DNA from: Klebsormidium nitens
Lineage: Eukaryota > Streptophyta > Klebsormidiophyceae > Klebsormidiales > Klebsormidiaceae
Direction of reading: 5' to 3'
DNA: 38,102 nt
Assembly: GCA_000708835.1 (NCBI GenBank)
Contig: DF237694.1
Coordinates: 1 to 38,102, forward strand
Each line of letters opens with the position of its first letter. Positions within the stretch are counted from its first letter, which is position 1. This document shows, one piece after another, positions 1 to 11,718 of the stretch. The notes beneath the pieces were generated by a model, which worked only from the letters and a program-made list of their open reading frames with translations, was not told the DNA's origin and searched no databases. The position numbers and the translations under genes were made by a program.

Positions 1-304
1 GGCAGCGTGTGACCCTGTCCAACCGTCACAAATGAGCAAACAGTCTCTCGTCGGTGTCGCACACAACAACTCAATCGAGCCGATCCCCTCTGCCCACAAG
101 CTTCCCTTGTCCTCAGACGTAATTCTCGGCCACTCCCCCTGGAACATCTCGAGGGTTTCAAATAGGCTCTTGTCCTTGGTTAGGTACTAGTAGCTACCTG
201 ACTCTCGACGAGCCACTTGTCGGCAGCTAGCCCCTCAATCACGCTGAAAGCCACTCCCTTGGAAGGGTTCCCTTCTTTGCTCCAGTTTGAGCTCCCGCCT
301 ATCC

Positions 305-1021
305 TGCTTGCTGCACTTCCGGGCAACATGATCAAAGTTCATCAAACACACCGCAATTGTAGCACTTAGGCCCCTTGCTCCGGCTCTTATCCTTGCCGTG
401 GCTCTTCTCCTTGCTCCCTTTCTGCTGGGGGACATAAGCCACAAAGAGTCCGACCCACCACCGCCCTATTCCTTGGGCAACCGAAACCCTTGCTCATGCA
501 CCAAGAGCTTGCGGCAAAATCGCATCCACCGAGCTCAAGCCGCCCTCCAAAGCCTTTAAAATTGTTCTTAGGGTACTGAACGAGCTCGGCAACCCCGCAA
601 GCACGCTTCAAGCCAGCTCATCCGGCTTCAGCTTGAACCCGGTAGCTGTCAAGTTCCCAAACAAATCCTTTGCCCAAGCCATGTATCACGGGCTCACCCG
701 ACTTCATCTCTTGAGAGAATGCAACTCTTGCCTGAGCTGCATTAAGTTCCTTGCATTGGATTTGTTCTTATAGATCTTCTCAAGGAGATCCCAAACCTCC
801 TTTGCACTCTTGCACGCCTCAATCGTCCTCAAATGATGGACTCAACGTTCAGCCCAATTGATGACGGACAACGCTTGATCGTTGATCTGACTCTGCATGC
901 TCCTCGGGATCCGTCACTCCGTCCCATAGATCCTTGGACGTTAACAAAAAGTTGATCACATGACTCCAATTGATGTAGTTGTCTACGTCAAGCTTGTCAA
1001 TGTGGATTTTGAACCCGTCAG
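305..1021 (-). pseudogene. Decayed Ty1/copia retrotransposon Gag (UBN2-type), fragment
   Basis: Reading the minus strand, the Gag of a copia LTR retrotransposon can be followed in pieces. The N-terminal part (about 1020-880) contains KLDVDNYINWSHV and LLTSKDLWDGVTDPE. After a frame change comes INDQALSVINWAER (about 900-852), then EACKSAKEVWDLLEKIYK (about 825-770) and LPSSFSTLRTILKALEGG (about 600-540). A split CCHC zinc knuckle follows, with KCYNCG near 367-350 and DHVARKC near 333-313 in different frames. There are several stops and at least two frameshifts, so it is dead. The pol part would lie left of position 1. Copia Gag packages element RNA. Its N-terminus is cut at 1021 by the hAT-type insertion described next. 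The family call is firm; the exact edges are not. Confidence 0.85.
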
Positions 1022-1524
1022 CAGTGTTTCCCCTGCCGGCCCACTCTCTGGTAAATTGGCCGGCAATGGTCAAACCGCGCCGGCAATGGGGGCCGGCCTC
1101 CGGCCCATCCGGCCGGCATTGCGGGGCCCGGGCCGGCCTTTTGGGCCGGCGATGAAAGTTCATAGCCGGCCCTGTCATCGTACTCATTGTGTACAATGAT
1201 CAGGATTTCAGGAGATTTTAAAATTTTGATTGACCATCCCCTGGGGACTATGGCCAAAACTAGCCCAAATTGAACCCCTCGGTAGGACAGGTAGGAAGTT
1301 GGTCAAAAATTTCACACGTAGATATAGCTAGAGACTTATGAAAGACTGCGAAACTGAAGCAGATATTGAAAAAGTCGAATATATGGGGTGTATGCGCAGA
1401 AATTCCATACATTTCGCCGGAACTTGGGCTGGCAATGGCGACCACGGCCCGGCCCAACGGGCCGACAAACTCAGACCCCGGCCGGCCCGGCGGCCAGCAA
1501 TAAAACTAATTAGGGGAAACACTG
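1022..1524. mobile_element. Non-autonomous hAT-type DNA transposon (MITE-like, ~503 bp)
   Basis: The ends are a perfect 13-bp terminal inverted repeat: CAGTGTTTCCCCT at 1022-1034 and its complement at 1512-1524. They are flanked by 8-bp target-site duplications, CCCGTCAG (1014-1021) and TCCGTCAG (1525-1532), which match at 7 of 8 positions. A CAGTG terminus with an 8-bp duplication is the hallmark of the hAT superfamily. Both subterminal regions are packed with GGCCGGC and (G/C)CCGGCAATG motifs (about 1033-1172 and 1428-1498), as expected for transposase-binding repeats. There is no transposase ORF, so it would have been mobilised in trans. It sits at the N-terminal edge of the copia Gag, which gives the order of insertion events. 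Confidence 0.85.
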
Positions 1525-2151
1525 TCCGTCAGTCAATTTAGGGTTTGTTTTCCTTTTTTCTCTTTCTCGAAGCCAAAGGTGGAAAATTTACGTTTAGGCT
1601 TCCCCCCCCATTTGATCCCCCTTCTGGGGCTTTTAAGTACGGTCACTTGGCTCAAAGAGCACCCGTAATATAGCAGACTGCTTCCACCGATGCCTTCATT
1701 GACAAGAGAGAACCATAGGCTGCATGATTTGCACCGCGTTTTGCCCCTTCTCCTCAGTGACGGAACGTGGTTTCCTTCCATGCGGATTCCGCGTGTCGCC
1801 TACTCAATGGCTACAAGTGAAAGAGACCGTTTCCTTACCAACGTTGTTGCGCCACGGAGAGCACCTTAGCGTCCTTTTTCTCTACGCCGTGGGCCCATAA
1901 TCTGTTGAAACATTGCATTGTTGAAGTGATATTCACACGACTCATATGGAAAGTTCTGAGTCACGGCCTTGAGTCTAGGTCTACACTCTAGCCTAGTAAG
2001 CTCAGTGGACCGTCACCTAGTACGTCCAAAATTTTCACTTTTTTCGTACATTAACGGCTATTATGAAACCTACGATTATCGCCAAGTCATTCGGGTGTAA
2101 GGCTGTAACCCGCGCACAAAGTTTGACGTGTACTTCCGTAAGTGCTAGTTA

Positions 2152-2202
2152 CCGTCGAATTGCCGTCGACGTCAACGTCGACGTCGTTACCGTCGACGTC
2201 GT
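2152..2202. repeat. GTCGAC-rich short repeat tract
   Basis: About 50 bases are built from ACCGTCGA, CGTCGACGTC and AACGTCGACGTCG units, giving overlapping SalI-like GTCGAC and ACGT palindromes. The tract can fold on itself. No gene context explains it; it is probably a degenerate microsatellite. Confidence 0.5.
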
Positions 2203-3593
2203 TTCTAAAACCCTAGAATCATCGAGAGATTCGGTCCGTAGATGCCCGTATCTCAACAACCTGCAAGCATTTACTCAGCCCGCGGACTGAATATGATGGA
2301 GCCACTTCACACCCTCCGCTGGTTCTGCTGTCCACAATTTCCTAGAGGCCTTCCGCTGCCGCGTCCAAGGCGGCTCGTCCGCAGACGTAGCCTTCTTCGT
2401 CGTCCGACCTAGTGTACAGACTTTATGAGAGATTTGAAGTAGATGAGCGGGCAAACTATAGAACCTTGAGGTGAAATAAGCTTAGAACTTCTGCGTCTCT
2501 TAACGGACGCAGAGGTTACGTATTTCGCTCCCGGCTTATTTTTAGGGTTTTATTTTGTTTTCCATCATTTCCACAGTCCGAGTATTTTCTTTTTCCATCA
2601 CAATACCATTACGACGTATGGTGTGACCGTGATACAAACCTAATACGTGTAGCACTAGTGCTGCGGACAAGCATGGCATTTGCGAATTCACTTATCGAAC
2701 GGACCCGATTGCCCGTCGAGTATCTAGTCGGGCCGGGTAGGCAGAGCAGATCGTACGGCCTACGACTCACATAATTGGTCACATGAATGAAACTAGTATC
2801 AAACGGCTTGCGACCATTGCGCCGGCTCAAATAAGACATGCAATCTACTCAAACCCATTGTATAAGAAAGGCGGCGGCTTGAAACATTTTGTACTGACGG
2901 TGTTATATGGCAAGCTCGGTTGCCTAAACTCTTTTCGCGCCACATATGGAAATCTCGGATATTTACGCCCCAGAAAACGTACTTAATGCGGATCGCACTC
3001 ACAGTTCGACGACCGGGCTGCCCTAGCAAGTTGCGACGTCGTAAAGCACAATTTTTCGTATCCACTTCACTGGGCTTTCGCCATTTTCAACAACGCGAGC
3101 GTGCGCGTGCACTGCTACTAGATCCGCCAATTTGCAGATTTGCAAATAAAATCAACATGTAGAGAATGGAATACCAAAAATTGAAACCCAAAAAACCGAT
3201 GAGATTTGGGCATTTGTGAGCGGGATCTCTTAGGTGACGTCGACGGGAGTTCGACCGGTAGTAAACTGTTGGCGGCTATAAATGCGCGCGGATTATAGCG
3301 TTACATCCCCACTGAATCCGTTGAGATAACCGCCGTAATGAGTATATTCAATAGTAGATTATGATAGTAGCCGTAGATATTTAATTCTGCACAAAAAGTT
3401 TGGACTTGCTTATCCGCGGTCAACTCGGAGCCTACTAGGCTATCAATTTAGCCTTCTAGACTAAGAGTGTCACTCTACTTATAGCATAGCATTCAGACTA
3501 CATAGCTTTAGCGCCGCTAGACTCCGATGTCTCAACTAATGGCGGTGTGTGAACTTGATCATTCAATCATTCATTCCCCAGACAACGCATCTC

Positions 3594-3614
3594 TAAAACC
3601 CTAAAACCCTAAAA
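3594..3614. repeat. Short interstitial telomere-type repeat (CCCTAAAA)n
   Basis: The run reads TAAAACCCTAAAACCCTAAAA, about two and a half copies of CCCTAAAA. Its complement, TTTTAGGG, is the telomere repeat known from Chlamydomonas and some other chlorophytes; Arabidopsis-type telomeres are TTTAGGG. The tract is too short to be a chromosome end. It could mark an old repair event or simply serve as a telo-box. Confidence 0.6.
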
Positions 3615-3980
3615 CATGAAGATGGCAAGGAGTAGAATTCACGTAAAACTTTGCAATGCTAGAATTGGATGAAGTATGAAAAGAGCAAGTTCATCATTGA
3701 TTGTGCAGTGTACGTCCTTGTACATGAAATACTTGTAGATTTTCGCGTGCTCTTTCCTTTGAACGGCAAAAACTTCAAACTGCTAATACAAGCTCCGATT
3801 CAGAGGCCAACTTAATCCATCGAAGTATCCAGAGGAGAATAACGACATGAGAAGAAAGATAAGAGAATAGTCCACATGCCTAGGGTGGCCTCGAACAGAC
3901 CGCAAATCGTTCAATCAATCAATAATGGTGAGCTTACAAGTGAACTGCTCACAAAACATTTATGTACCATTTACTTGCAC

Positions 3981-4156
3981 GTTTGCTTGCATAGCTACTC
4001 GTACTATGATAATAGCTAGAAGTGTGGTGAAATGTAGCTCTAATTCAACTTTGCATGATCGCATGTTTGCTTGTATAGCTAGTACTGTGATCATAGGTGA
4101 TAATGGCTATAAGTGTGGTGAAATACAGCTGGATTTTCTACCTTTGCATGATCGCA
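3981..4156. repeat. Imperfect tandem duplication, units of 84 and 92 bp
   Basis: Unit 1 is 3981-4064 and unit 2 is 4065-4156. Both begin GTTTGCTTG(C/T)ATAGCTA, both contain AAGTGTGGTGAAAT and both end TTTGCATGATCGCA. They differ by substitutions and a few small indels, so this is an old local duplication. It lies past the 3' end of the LRR-WD40 gene. Confidence 0.75.
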
Positions 4157-4269
4157 AACAACCCTTCATGCAAGGCATACCCTGATGAGTATTGAGATTT
4201 TTTTCCCTCACCCAGGATTACGAAAGTTGCACCAAGTTCCAAGCAGGTACAGTTTCCAAATCCAATTAC

Positions 4270-4274
4270 TTACA
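4270..4274 (-). terminator. Putative poly(A) signal TGTAA for the LRR-WD40 gene
   Basis: TTACA on the plus strand reads TGTAA on the minus strand, about 118 bases after the stop codon at 4392. TGTAA is the standard nuclear poly(A) signal of chlorophyte algae. A 5-mer is weak evidence alone, but the spacing suits a 3' UTR. Confidence 0.4.
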
Positions 4275-4391
4275 TAAAACACAAGAATCTAGACAATCCA
4301 AGTTAGTTGTTAGTAGTTCTGTGGCAAAGGTGGCAAGGCTCATCGTCAAGAAGGTACCAAAGCTGGGCAATACATGCTTGCGTTTGCACAA

Positions 4392-7300
4392 TCAAGCACC
4401 CAAAGCCACGTCATCATCAATCTCCATGTGAATTCTACCCGCCTTGGCTTCCCCTTTAGAAAGAAGATTGACCTGCAAGGAATGAAATCTACATTCGACA
4501 ACCATTGATGGGTTTGTTTGGTGACCTTGCGATGCTTGAACGAAGCTAAGCAAGATACAATGATTCTCAAGAAGCATGTATCCTAGTTAGTATCCTCGTT
4601 CGAAGGTAACATTGTAAAAGTTGGACAAATCTCCTGCACGATGTCACTATTCTTCGCAGAAAGATTACCCTCCCTAGGTTGCTAACCTCTTCTGGGATGT
4701 GGATGTGCAATAGAAGCTGGCGCCAACAGGTGGCATCACACCTTAATGTGGGGCAACAAGTGATCTTCGTTGCCACGTGGCTCACCTTAACAATCTCGGA
4801 CCTTGCATTCGGTGTATTGTACGCAGCAAGGACAGAGAAGTGGAAATCCTGGAGAAGAAAAAGGAGGAGATCATTTTAGGGTGAGATTTTGCCAGTCCCG
4901 AAAATATAGCACCAAGACGAGCATGGACACTACGAATTCAAGCAATGAAGGCACAAAGCGTTGCAAGTCGCATTGTCTCCTCACCCGGAACGGGTCCCCC
5001 CGCAACGACTGCACATACAGCGACCCCTTCATGGCCCGCCCCTCGAGCGTCACATCGCGCAGGCGGCGGCCCGTCCTGGCGCAGCAGAGGCGGACCACGT
5101 TCTCCTCGCAGCTGCCACTGATGATGTAGTCACGCCCATTCATATAGTAGCTGCACACACGTCCCAAAACGCGTCAGCCCAAATAGCAGCTGAGGGCGTC
5201 GGCGCCTGGATTCCCTCATTTGTTCCCGCTTTTGTGGGATTCTTCCGCCTTTTAGGCGCTCGCACGTCTCGAGTTGGCAGCTTCTGCCTGGCTAAGTTGA
5301 AGCTGGGGAGGTTGACCCTCAAAGGATTGCGGACCCGACCCCTGGCCTGTCTTGAAACCACATCAATCTGTCAGTGCGAGCGCCGTACCTGCGCGTGTAG
5401 TTGTGCGTGGACCCGGTAGGCGCCAGGTCGAAGGTCAGGTGCGGCCGGCCGTCGGCGGCGCAGTGCTGGCGGACCTGAAGAAAAGGGTGACGCGACATGA
5501 CGTGGCCGTTGTTGGACACCGGACACCAGCTCAATGCCGTCTCAGCACACCGTCCAAAGACCACCTTAACACCCTCTCCACAATTGAAGCACTATGCTTG
5601 ACGCCGGTCTGTTTGACAAGGCTTTTGAGGACAAAACGTCTCCAAACGAGCCTCCCACCCGCAACCCTCCAAGTGTCGGACTTGTTGAAATCAGAAATTC
5701 GTGTGCACCGATATGGCAACAAGACTGCGGCGGAGCACTTACTTCGTTGTCGACCGCGCTGCTGAGCAGGAACGCGTCGTCGGGGCTGAAGCAGCACATG
5801 ACGTTGCCCTTGCTGCTGCGCACCGTGTACAGCGGCCGCACCGCCGGCATGCGCAGGTCCCACATCTGCGTACAATAGGGCCCGCTCAGCACTGCGCACT
5901 CCGGCAATGGCAGTCTACTCTGAGCACTTCGGCAAAGGTCGTCCGATCGCTGAACCCACAGTTGATGTGCTCAATTTAACATTTCAGCATGATTTCCCAA
6001 ATTACAATTGTGCCCCTTTCGCTGCCATGGTAGGGGCCGCCCCTGTGCATGGCAGACGAAGTCCCAGCGGGCAGCGACGAGCGAGGCGGCGGCGCTGACC
6101 TTGATGTCCTTGTCAAAGGAGGAGGTGACGAAGAGGGAGGGGCTGTGGTGCGCGAACTTGAGCACGTTGATGTGCTCGCGGTGCAGGTCCTGCGCAGCAC
6201 AACGAACCGCCCGCATCAGCAACAGCGTGAGCGAGCATCACACCAGCAGCAGCATGCGGGAGCATCAGCAAACATTCCGCTCGCGTCAGCAGCACCCATC
6301 TCTCTCATCAGCAGCCAGCCTCCTTGCAGCACATTGAGGGGCAGCCCCCGCATGACCAGCCGTAGCAGGGCGCCGGGCAGGCGGGCGAATGGGAGCTGCG
6401 CTTGGCCCTGAGAGGCGGGGGGTGAGGGGCGGAATGGGGCGGACGCACACCTGGAAGGTCTGGACGCGCTTGCCGGTGTTGATGTCGTAGAGGCCGATGT
6501 GGCTGGAGTAGCCGCTGGCCAGGAACACCTGGTCCGTGCAGTTGACGTGCACCGACGTCAGCTGCTCAAACGCGGCGTACCTGCACAGCAACACACGCGC
6601 GCAGGGTCAAGGCCCGGAAGAGGGACGCAGCAGCCACAGCGACAGCCTGCGAGCGCAGAAGGGGGCCCACGCGGGCTGCCTCGCAGTGGCTTCGAAGGGG
6701 GCCACGGAGACGGAATTCGCAGAGGGCCGCAGCTTACGTCTGGGTGGCTGCCTCTGTGGCGTAGGTCCCTCCTCCAGTGGCCAGGCGAGCTAGGGCGGAG
6801 TCAGGGGCAAGCGGCTGCGCGAGGCGCGGACACCGGCGGGCTGCGGCCAGCAGGGAGGCGCGCATCCTGTCGACGTCGATCATCTGGATGGCGCCGTTGT
6901 CACACCCGGCAATCAGCTGCATACAGACACTCGCTCAGGCAGGCACGGGCGAAGAGCGGGCGCCGGCACAGCAGCAAAACAGGGGACTAGTAGCTGGTAC
7001 TGTAGGCGAGTGGACAGCTTTAATCACGAGGCAAGGACGCTGGAGCTGCGTGCGCGCGGGCGTTGGAGGCTGACCTTGGCCGGGTGCGTGTTGAGCCAGG
7101 AGAGGCCGAGCACGGAGTGCGGCGCGCCGGCCGTGTGCACGCGGCCGACGAGCTGCTGCGTCTCGTGGTTGAGCACCACCACCTCCCCGCTCAGCGTGCC
7201 CAGCACCATGAGCCCCGCCACGCGCGGGCTGTACTCAAACTGCCGCGGCCGGTACCGCCGCCCCGCCTCAGCCACGGGCGCCACCACGCCGCTGAGCGCC

Positions 7301-10300
7301 CCCATGGCCGGCCACACGCTGCGCGCCGCCACCGCCCCGCCCAGCGTGCGCCGCAACGCCAGGCACGACGGGCCGCGGCCCCCAGAGCCCACCTCGCGAC
7401 CTCGCATGGCGGCCAGAACCCGCCCCGAGTGGCAGTCTTGGGGAGGGGGGCCAGCAAAGTGGTCCCGGTACGCCTGCACACAGAATCGCAAGCTTGGGGT
7501 CAGCCGGACAGGCATGCAGGGATTGAAACGAAGCGGTGAAGCAGGAGAGGCGGCGGCTGTCTTGCAGAAGAGAGTGGTGTGCCCCGTTTACTGCAGGCAG
7601 CACTTGGAGTCAGTGCTCACTTCGTGCTTGCCACTTGACGCCGGAGCTACTCACCGCGGATGCCTGTTCTCGCTCTGTGGCGGCAACGCGCTTGTTGTCC
7701 AGCACCGTCAGCGATGGCAGGTGCACCTGCACCACCCCCCACGCCACCATCAGTCACGGCTCCACCAGAGATGCAAAACCTCCTTCGGAAGCAAAGCATA
7801 ACGTTTAGAACTTACCAGGCATCTCTTCCCCTCGCTTGCACTGGTCTTGCCCGACACCACATCCGGTGCGAGCATTGCTTGCGGCCCGAGTTGCCTCCCC
7901 TCGTGCTTTCCCCCAGTAACTCACCAGCATGAACGTGCGGTACTGCTGCTCCGCGCAGATGGGCGACACCTCCACGTAGCTGGCCGCCCCGCCCTCCCCT
8001 CTCTCCTCCGCCACACTCCCCGGGAACCCTGCTTCTGCCATTGCGTCCTGCTCAGGCGCCCCACTCGTGTCATCCCCTCCGATGTGCCCCCTGCGATCCT
8101 GGCCTGCATCATGCTCCATTGCTTCGCCGTGGCCCTCCCGGCCCTCCTGCTGCTCGACCCGGTCATTCCAGCCCCCATGCCGCGACGGCCCCGCTTCCGC
8201 TGAGCACGTGGCTGCGTCCTGGTCATCCCAGGCTGCCCCCAGCGTGAGGCTGCTGGCCCCGCTGTCAGAGAAGTCCCCGCTCAGGCTCGACTCTGCGCGC
8301 AGCAGGGGCGTGAAGAAGCGCTCGTCGGGGGCCCCCGCTTCCTCCTGCAGTGCGTCGGTGAGGTCCAGCAGGTGGCGCGACAGGAACGGCCGCGGCGTGG
8401 CGTACACCTCGCCGTCGTCGCCCTCCTCCTCCACCGCGCTCGCAGCGCTGCCCTCCGACACCTCCACCAGCCTGCACAGCGAAAAAGGGAGCACACCGAG
8501 GTCAGCGCACAACATCAGACAACTGGTCAGCAAAGCAGGCAAGCTTCAGAGGGCGATGTGATGGCTTCCGGTTGGAGCAGGAGCTGTACAAGGGGGGCCC
8601 TCACATGGGGATGGAGTCGTCTTCCGAGAGAGGCGGCAGGGAGGCGGGGGAGTCGCGGTCGTCCGCAAAGCTGTCCTCATCCGCCAGGGCTGTGGCCCAC
8701 TGCAGCAGAGGCACGCACACAACTGATCAAGAAGGATTGCGTCGGTTCCAGCGGGGCAGTGGCCGCAGGGTCTCGAATTGCATGGCAGACAAGTTGTGGG
8801 TATAAGGGGGGCAAGTTCAGCCTGCCTACAGTAGTCCGAATGGCTCGGCTGGTGATACGCACCTGAAGAGGCAGGGGTCGCTGGTGAGGGGCAGGCGGAA
8901 GCGGAGAGCGGGGAGCGGCGGGGCGGCCAGTGCAGGCAGCCGTGGTGGCGGGGGCACAGCAGGCACACCTGCAGCAAGCCAAAGGCAGGGTCAGGGGTGG
9001 AAAGTATGCAGCAAGGGGAGTAGCGCTGACAGGAACGCCTTCTAGCTGCACATGATGAGCTCCGGCCAAGCCCAAAAAGACGATGTCTTGCTGGCACAGG
9101 TGCGGGGCGGGCCGGCGCGGGGTACCTTTGAAGGGCGAGCTGGCGCAGGGAGGTGAGGGGGGCGAGCGCAGCGCACGTGGTCCACAGGTTGGCCAGGCCA
9201 GAGGCACACAGGCTCAGGCTGGTCAGCTGGGGCAATGCGGGGAAACAGGCCTGTGGAGGGGGGGGGGAGAGGGAGAAGCATATGGTTAGCACAGCGCAAA
9301 AGCTGGCCAAGGGTACTGTGCCAACAAGCAGCGGATACATGGCCACCGAGGAAATTGTCTGAAATGCAGAGGGCATTGTACGAAGCACGTCAACTCAACA
9401 GTGATCGAGGTGGATGTCAATGCAGTGCACGGTAGGGGCGGGCATTGTCTTTCAGGGGCCTGGCAGCACTCTGGTAGACTGCGTGGCGCGCGTGGGCTGC
9501 GTACTGACCTGCGTGAGGTTCTGGATGCCGGGGTTGGCGTCCAGCACGAGGGTGGTCAGCACTGCGAAGCTGGGCCCCAGGCCCAGTTTGCCGCGCAGGT
9601 TGCGGCACGCGCTGAGGTCCAGGCTGGTGCACGCCAGGCCGTCCTGCAGCAGCGCCTTGACGCTGCTGCGCCCCAGCCAGGTGCCGCGCAGGCACACGGC
9701 GCGCAACCGAGGGCCGGCCAGGCGCAGGGCAGCCAGCACGGTGCGAGCAGCGGGGGGGCTGAAGGCGGCATCGCACATGTTGACGTCAAGAGGGTGGCGG
9801 GTGTGCAACACAATCTGCGCAGAGACACGCACAAGGAGCATCACCGTCAGCCAGGCAAGGCTGGTCCGGGAGGGATCCCCGATGGGACAGCGGGCCAGCC
9901 TGGCAGGACAGGGACAATGGGGATCAGAGCAACACTGTTGGAGAAGTGGAGAAGGTTGCCACTGATGCTGCAGTTCAGGGTTGCCCGGGTGACTCCGTGC
10001 AGTCACTGTGTGGATGCAGAGTGGTGTACCTGGTAGAAGACGTCGGCGTCTGCATCCTGGGCGAGGTTGAAGCAGAGGCGCAGCGTGTCCTGGCCATCCG
10101 CCATCTGGGGGTAGCAGCAGGCAGCCATCAGAGGGGAGAACAGGGGGGGAGAGCGAACCCTGGGGCCTAAGGGAGGCCGTGCAAGGGCTGAGCGCAAAGG
10201 AATCGCTGGGCTGGGCTCCAAATGAAGCCGTCAGAGGCCCCGCGCCTGTTCCACGGCGCGTGCTCACCTGTGCCAATGCCGAGAGCCAGGGCTGCGGGGC

Positions 10301-11049
10301 GGCCCCACCCTGGAGAGTCCCCGCAAGGAACCTGCACAAAGAGGAAGATCAGGGCTTTCTAGGTGCTCGCTCAGACCGGCAGACTCTATCCCTGGCACAA
10401 TCGAGCGACCACCAGAGCCTACTCATGACAAAGATGGGCCAAAAGACAGACAGCACAGCAGCAGGGTCTGTCAAGACAAACGCCAAAGGAAAAGAGCAGT
10501 CCCAACATGACTACGCTGACTCGAACTCCTGCACAAGCAAACTTACAGCAGCGGAGACTGCCAACGAGCTGCAGCTTCACCAGATACGTTTCCCCTCAGC
10601 ATAATGTGGTCAAACTCATGATATACGGATATTTCGAAAGCTGAACTTCGAGGGATGGATCCGCACTATTAAACCCAACTTCAAGAACAGGAAAGAAACC
10701 ACGTCCTTCATCAGAGCCCCAATAGAGCCCCAATAACAAATTGTGAACTGAAGCTTTATACAGCACCATGAGTCAAATGTTCAGATTCGCCCACCCAGTT
10801 GCAACTCCATATCTCCTATTCTTGTTACAAGGATGCGGCCGGCTGCAGATGCAGCGGCCTTCTTCCAAGTGTTGTGGACTACTCCGCTCAGAACCTGTGC
10901 AATACTTGCGATATTAGCCCGGCCAAGCAGCAGCGCCTACCTGAGCTGCTCCAAGCTCTGGGGCAGCTGCCCCAAGGTGCTCCCGCCGGTCGCAGCGTGG
11001 GTGCTGGCGTCCATCAGGGACACAGCTTGCAACCGGGCCAGCCTTCTGG
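4392..11049 (-). CDS. LRR-WD40 fusion protein, candidate DDB1-CUL4 adaptor (5' end unresolved)
   Basis: Eighteen exons join in phase: 11049-10941, 10331-10268, 10104-10030, 9814-9509, 9250-9126, 8968-8863, 8699-8605, 8471-7925, 7726-7655, 7473-7075, 6916-6738, 6580-6451, 6189-6100, 5865-5743, 5474-5389, 5150-4985, 4848-4786 and 4472-4392, giving at least 937 residues. The first half has leucine-rich repeats (DGLACTSLDLSACRNLRGKL; SLCASGLANLWTTCAAL). An acidic low-complexity linker follows, mostly in the 182-codon exon at 8471-7925. Then comes a seven-bladed WD40 propeller with blades starting near RQFEYSPRVAGLMVLGTLSG, SVLGLSWLNTHPAKLIAGCD and EQLTSVHVNCTDQVFLASGY. Blade 4 carries LFVTSSFDKDIKMWDLR, a good DWD box, known in other WD40 proteins to bind DDB1 of CUL4 ubiquitin ligases. 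From memory, the order and motifs match an uncharacterised land-plant LRR-WD40 family down to the conserved tail (DFHFSVLAAY...SEIVKVNLL). The two last exons are tiny and were found by that tail. Missing: the N-terminus upstream of 11049; an ATG at 11680 is a candidate. The ubiquitin-ligase role is inference. Confidence 0.85.
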
Positions 11050-11718
11050 CTACCGCAGAAGAAGCACCGTGCTGAAGACCACCTTGTATTACACACCGTT
11101 TTCAGCTGTAATAACTTGCTCTGAGCCAGCTGAAGGTACCTATCACCTACAAATACCGGGATTCCTGACCAAAACCCTTGTGAGGGGCTTCAATAGTCAG
11201 CGCTCCAGGCCAGTTGCAATGCGCCAACTCAAAATCATGGCTGCGCAGATATCAATGGCGGCCACATTTCCTTGATTGACCGCAAGCAGGGCCAACCGCT
11301 GCTTCCCCTTCCTCCTTCAGGAAATTAAGGAGGCTGAACGCTGGTCCAGATGAAGTGAATGTGCACACTGCACAGCCCACATTCACAACCCGATGCAGCA
11401 TTGCCATGGGCCATATCCAAGCCCTGCAGGCTCAGCCGCAGCGAGTCAGAGCTGGAGCCTGGTCAAGTGGGCTCAGGCGGGCTGGCCAATCATTGCCCAT
11501 AACAAACTCTAAAGCGCGCTCGTCGACGCACTCAAATTCTGGACTCAGAAACCATCGACGGTGATGATTGTTCCATGTTAAATCGACGGTATGTGCTACT
11601 TCGAAGCGTCGACGCGCCTTTGCGAGCCTACAGCTGTTCGCGTGAAACTTGACGAAGAGACGGTCGAAGAGCAGAAGCATATATTATAAGCCTTATTATA
11701 AGCCATTATTGATAGCAT

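Larger units (their letters stand above)
1533..3980. other. Gene-poor repeat-type DNA, no gene recognised
   Basis: This stretch is less GC-rich than the genes. Its left part (1533 to about 1900) would be the 5' leader and LTR side of the minus-strand copia element, but I could not define LTR ends. The remainder holds only short random-looking reading frames without recognisable domains. AAACCCTA-type (telo-box) octamers occur near 1538, 2212, 2545 and 3594. A (TCAA)n run lies near 3910-3922. I see no RNA gene here. Confidence 0.5.

Noticed and set aside
7010-7801. 263-codon plus-strand ORF
   Set aside because: It is antisense to well supported LRR-WD40 exons (7473-7075, 7726-7655). GC-rich codons give long shadow frames and the translation has no domain.
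10003-10604. Plus-strand frames of over 140 codons across LRR-WD40 introns
   Set aside because: They are antisense to exons 10331-10268 and 10104-10030 and low in complexity.
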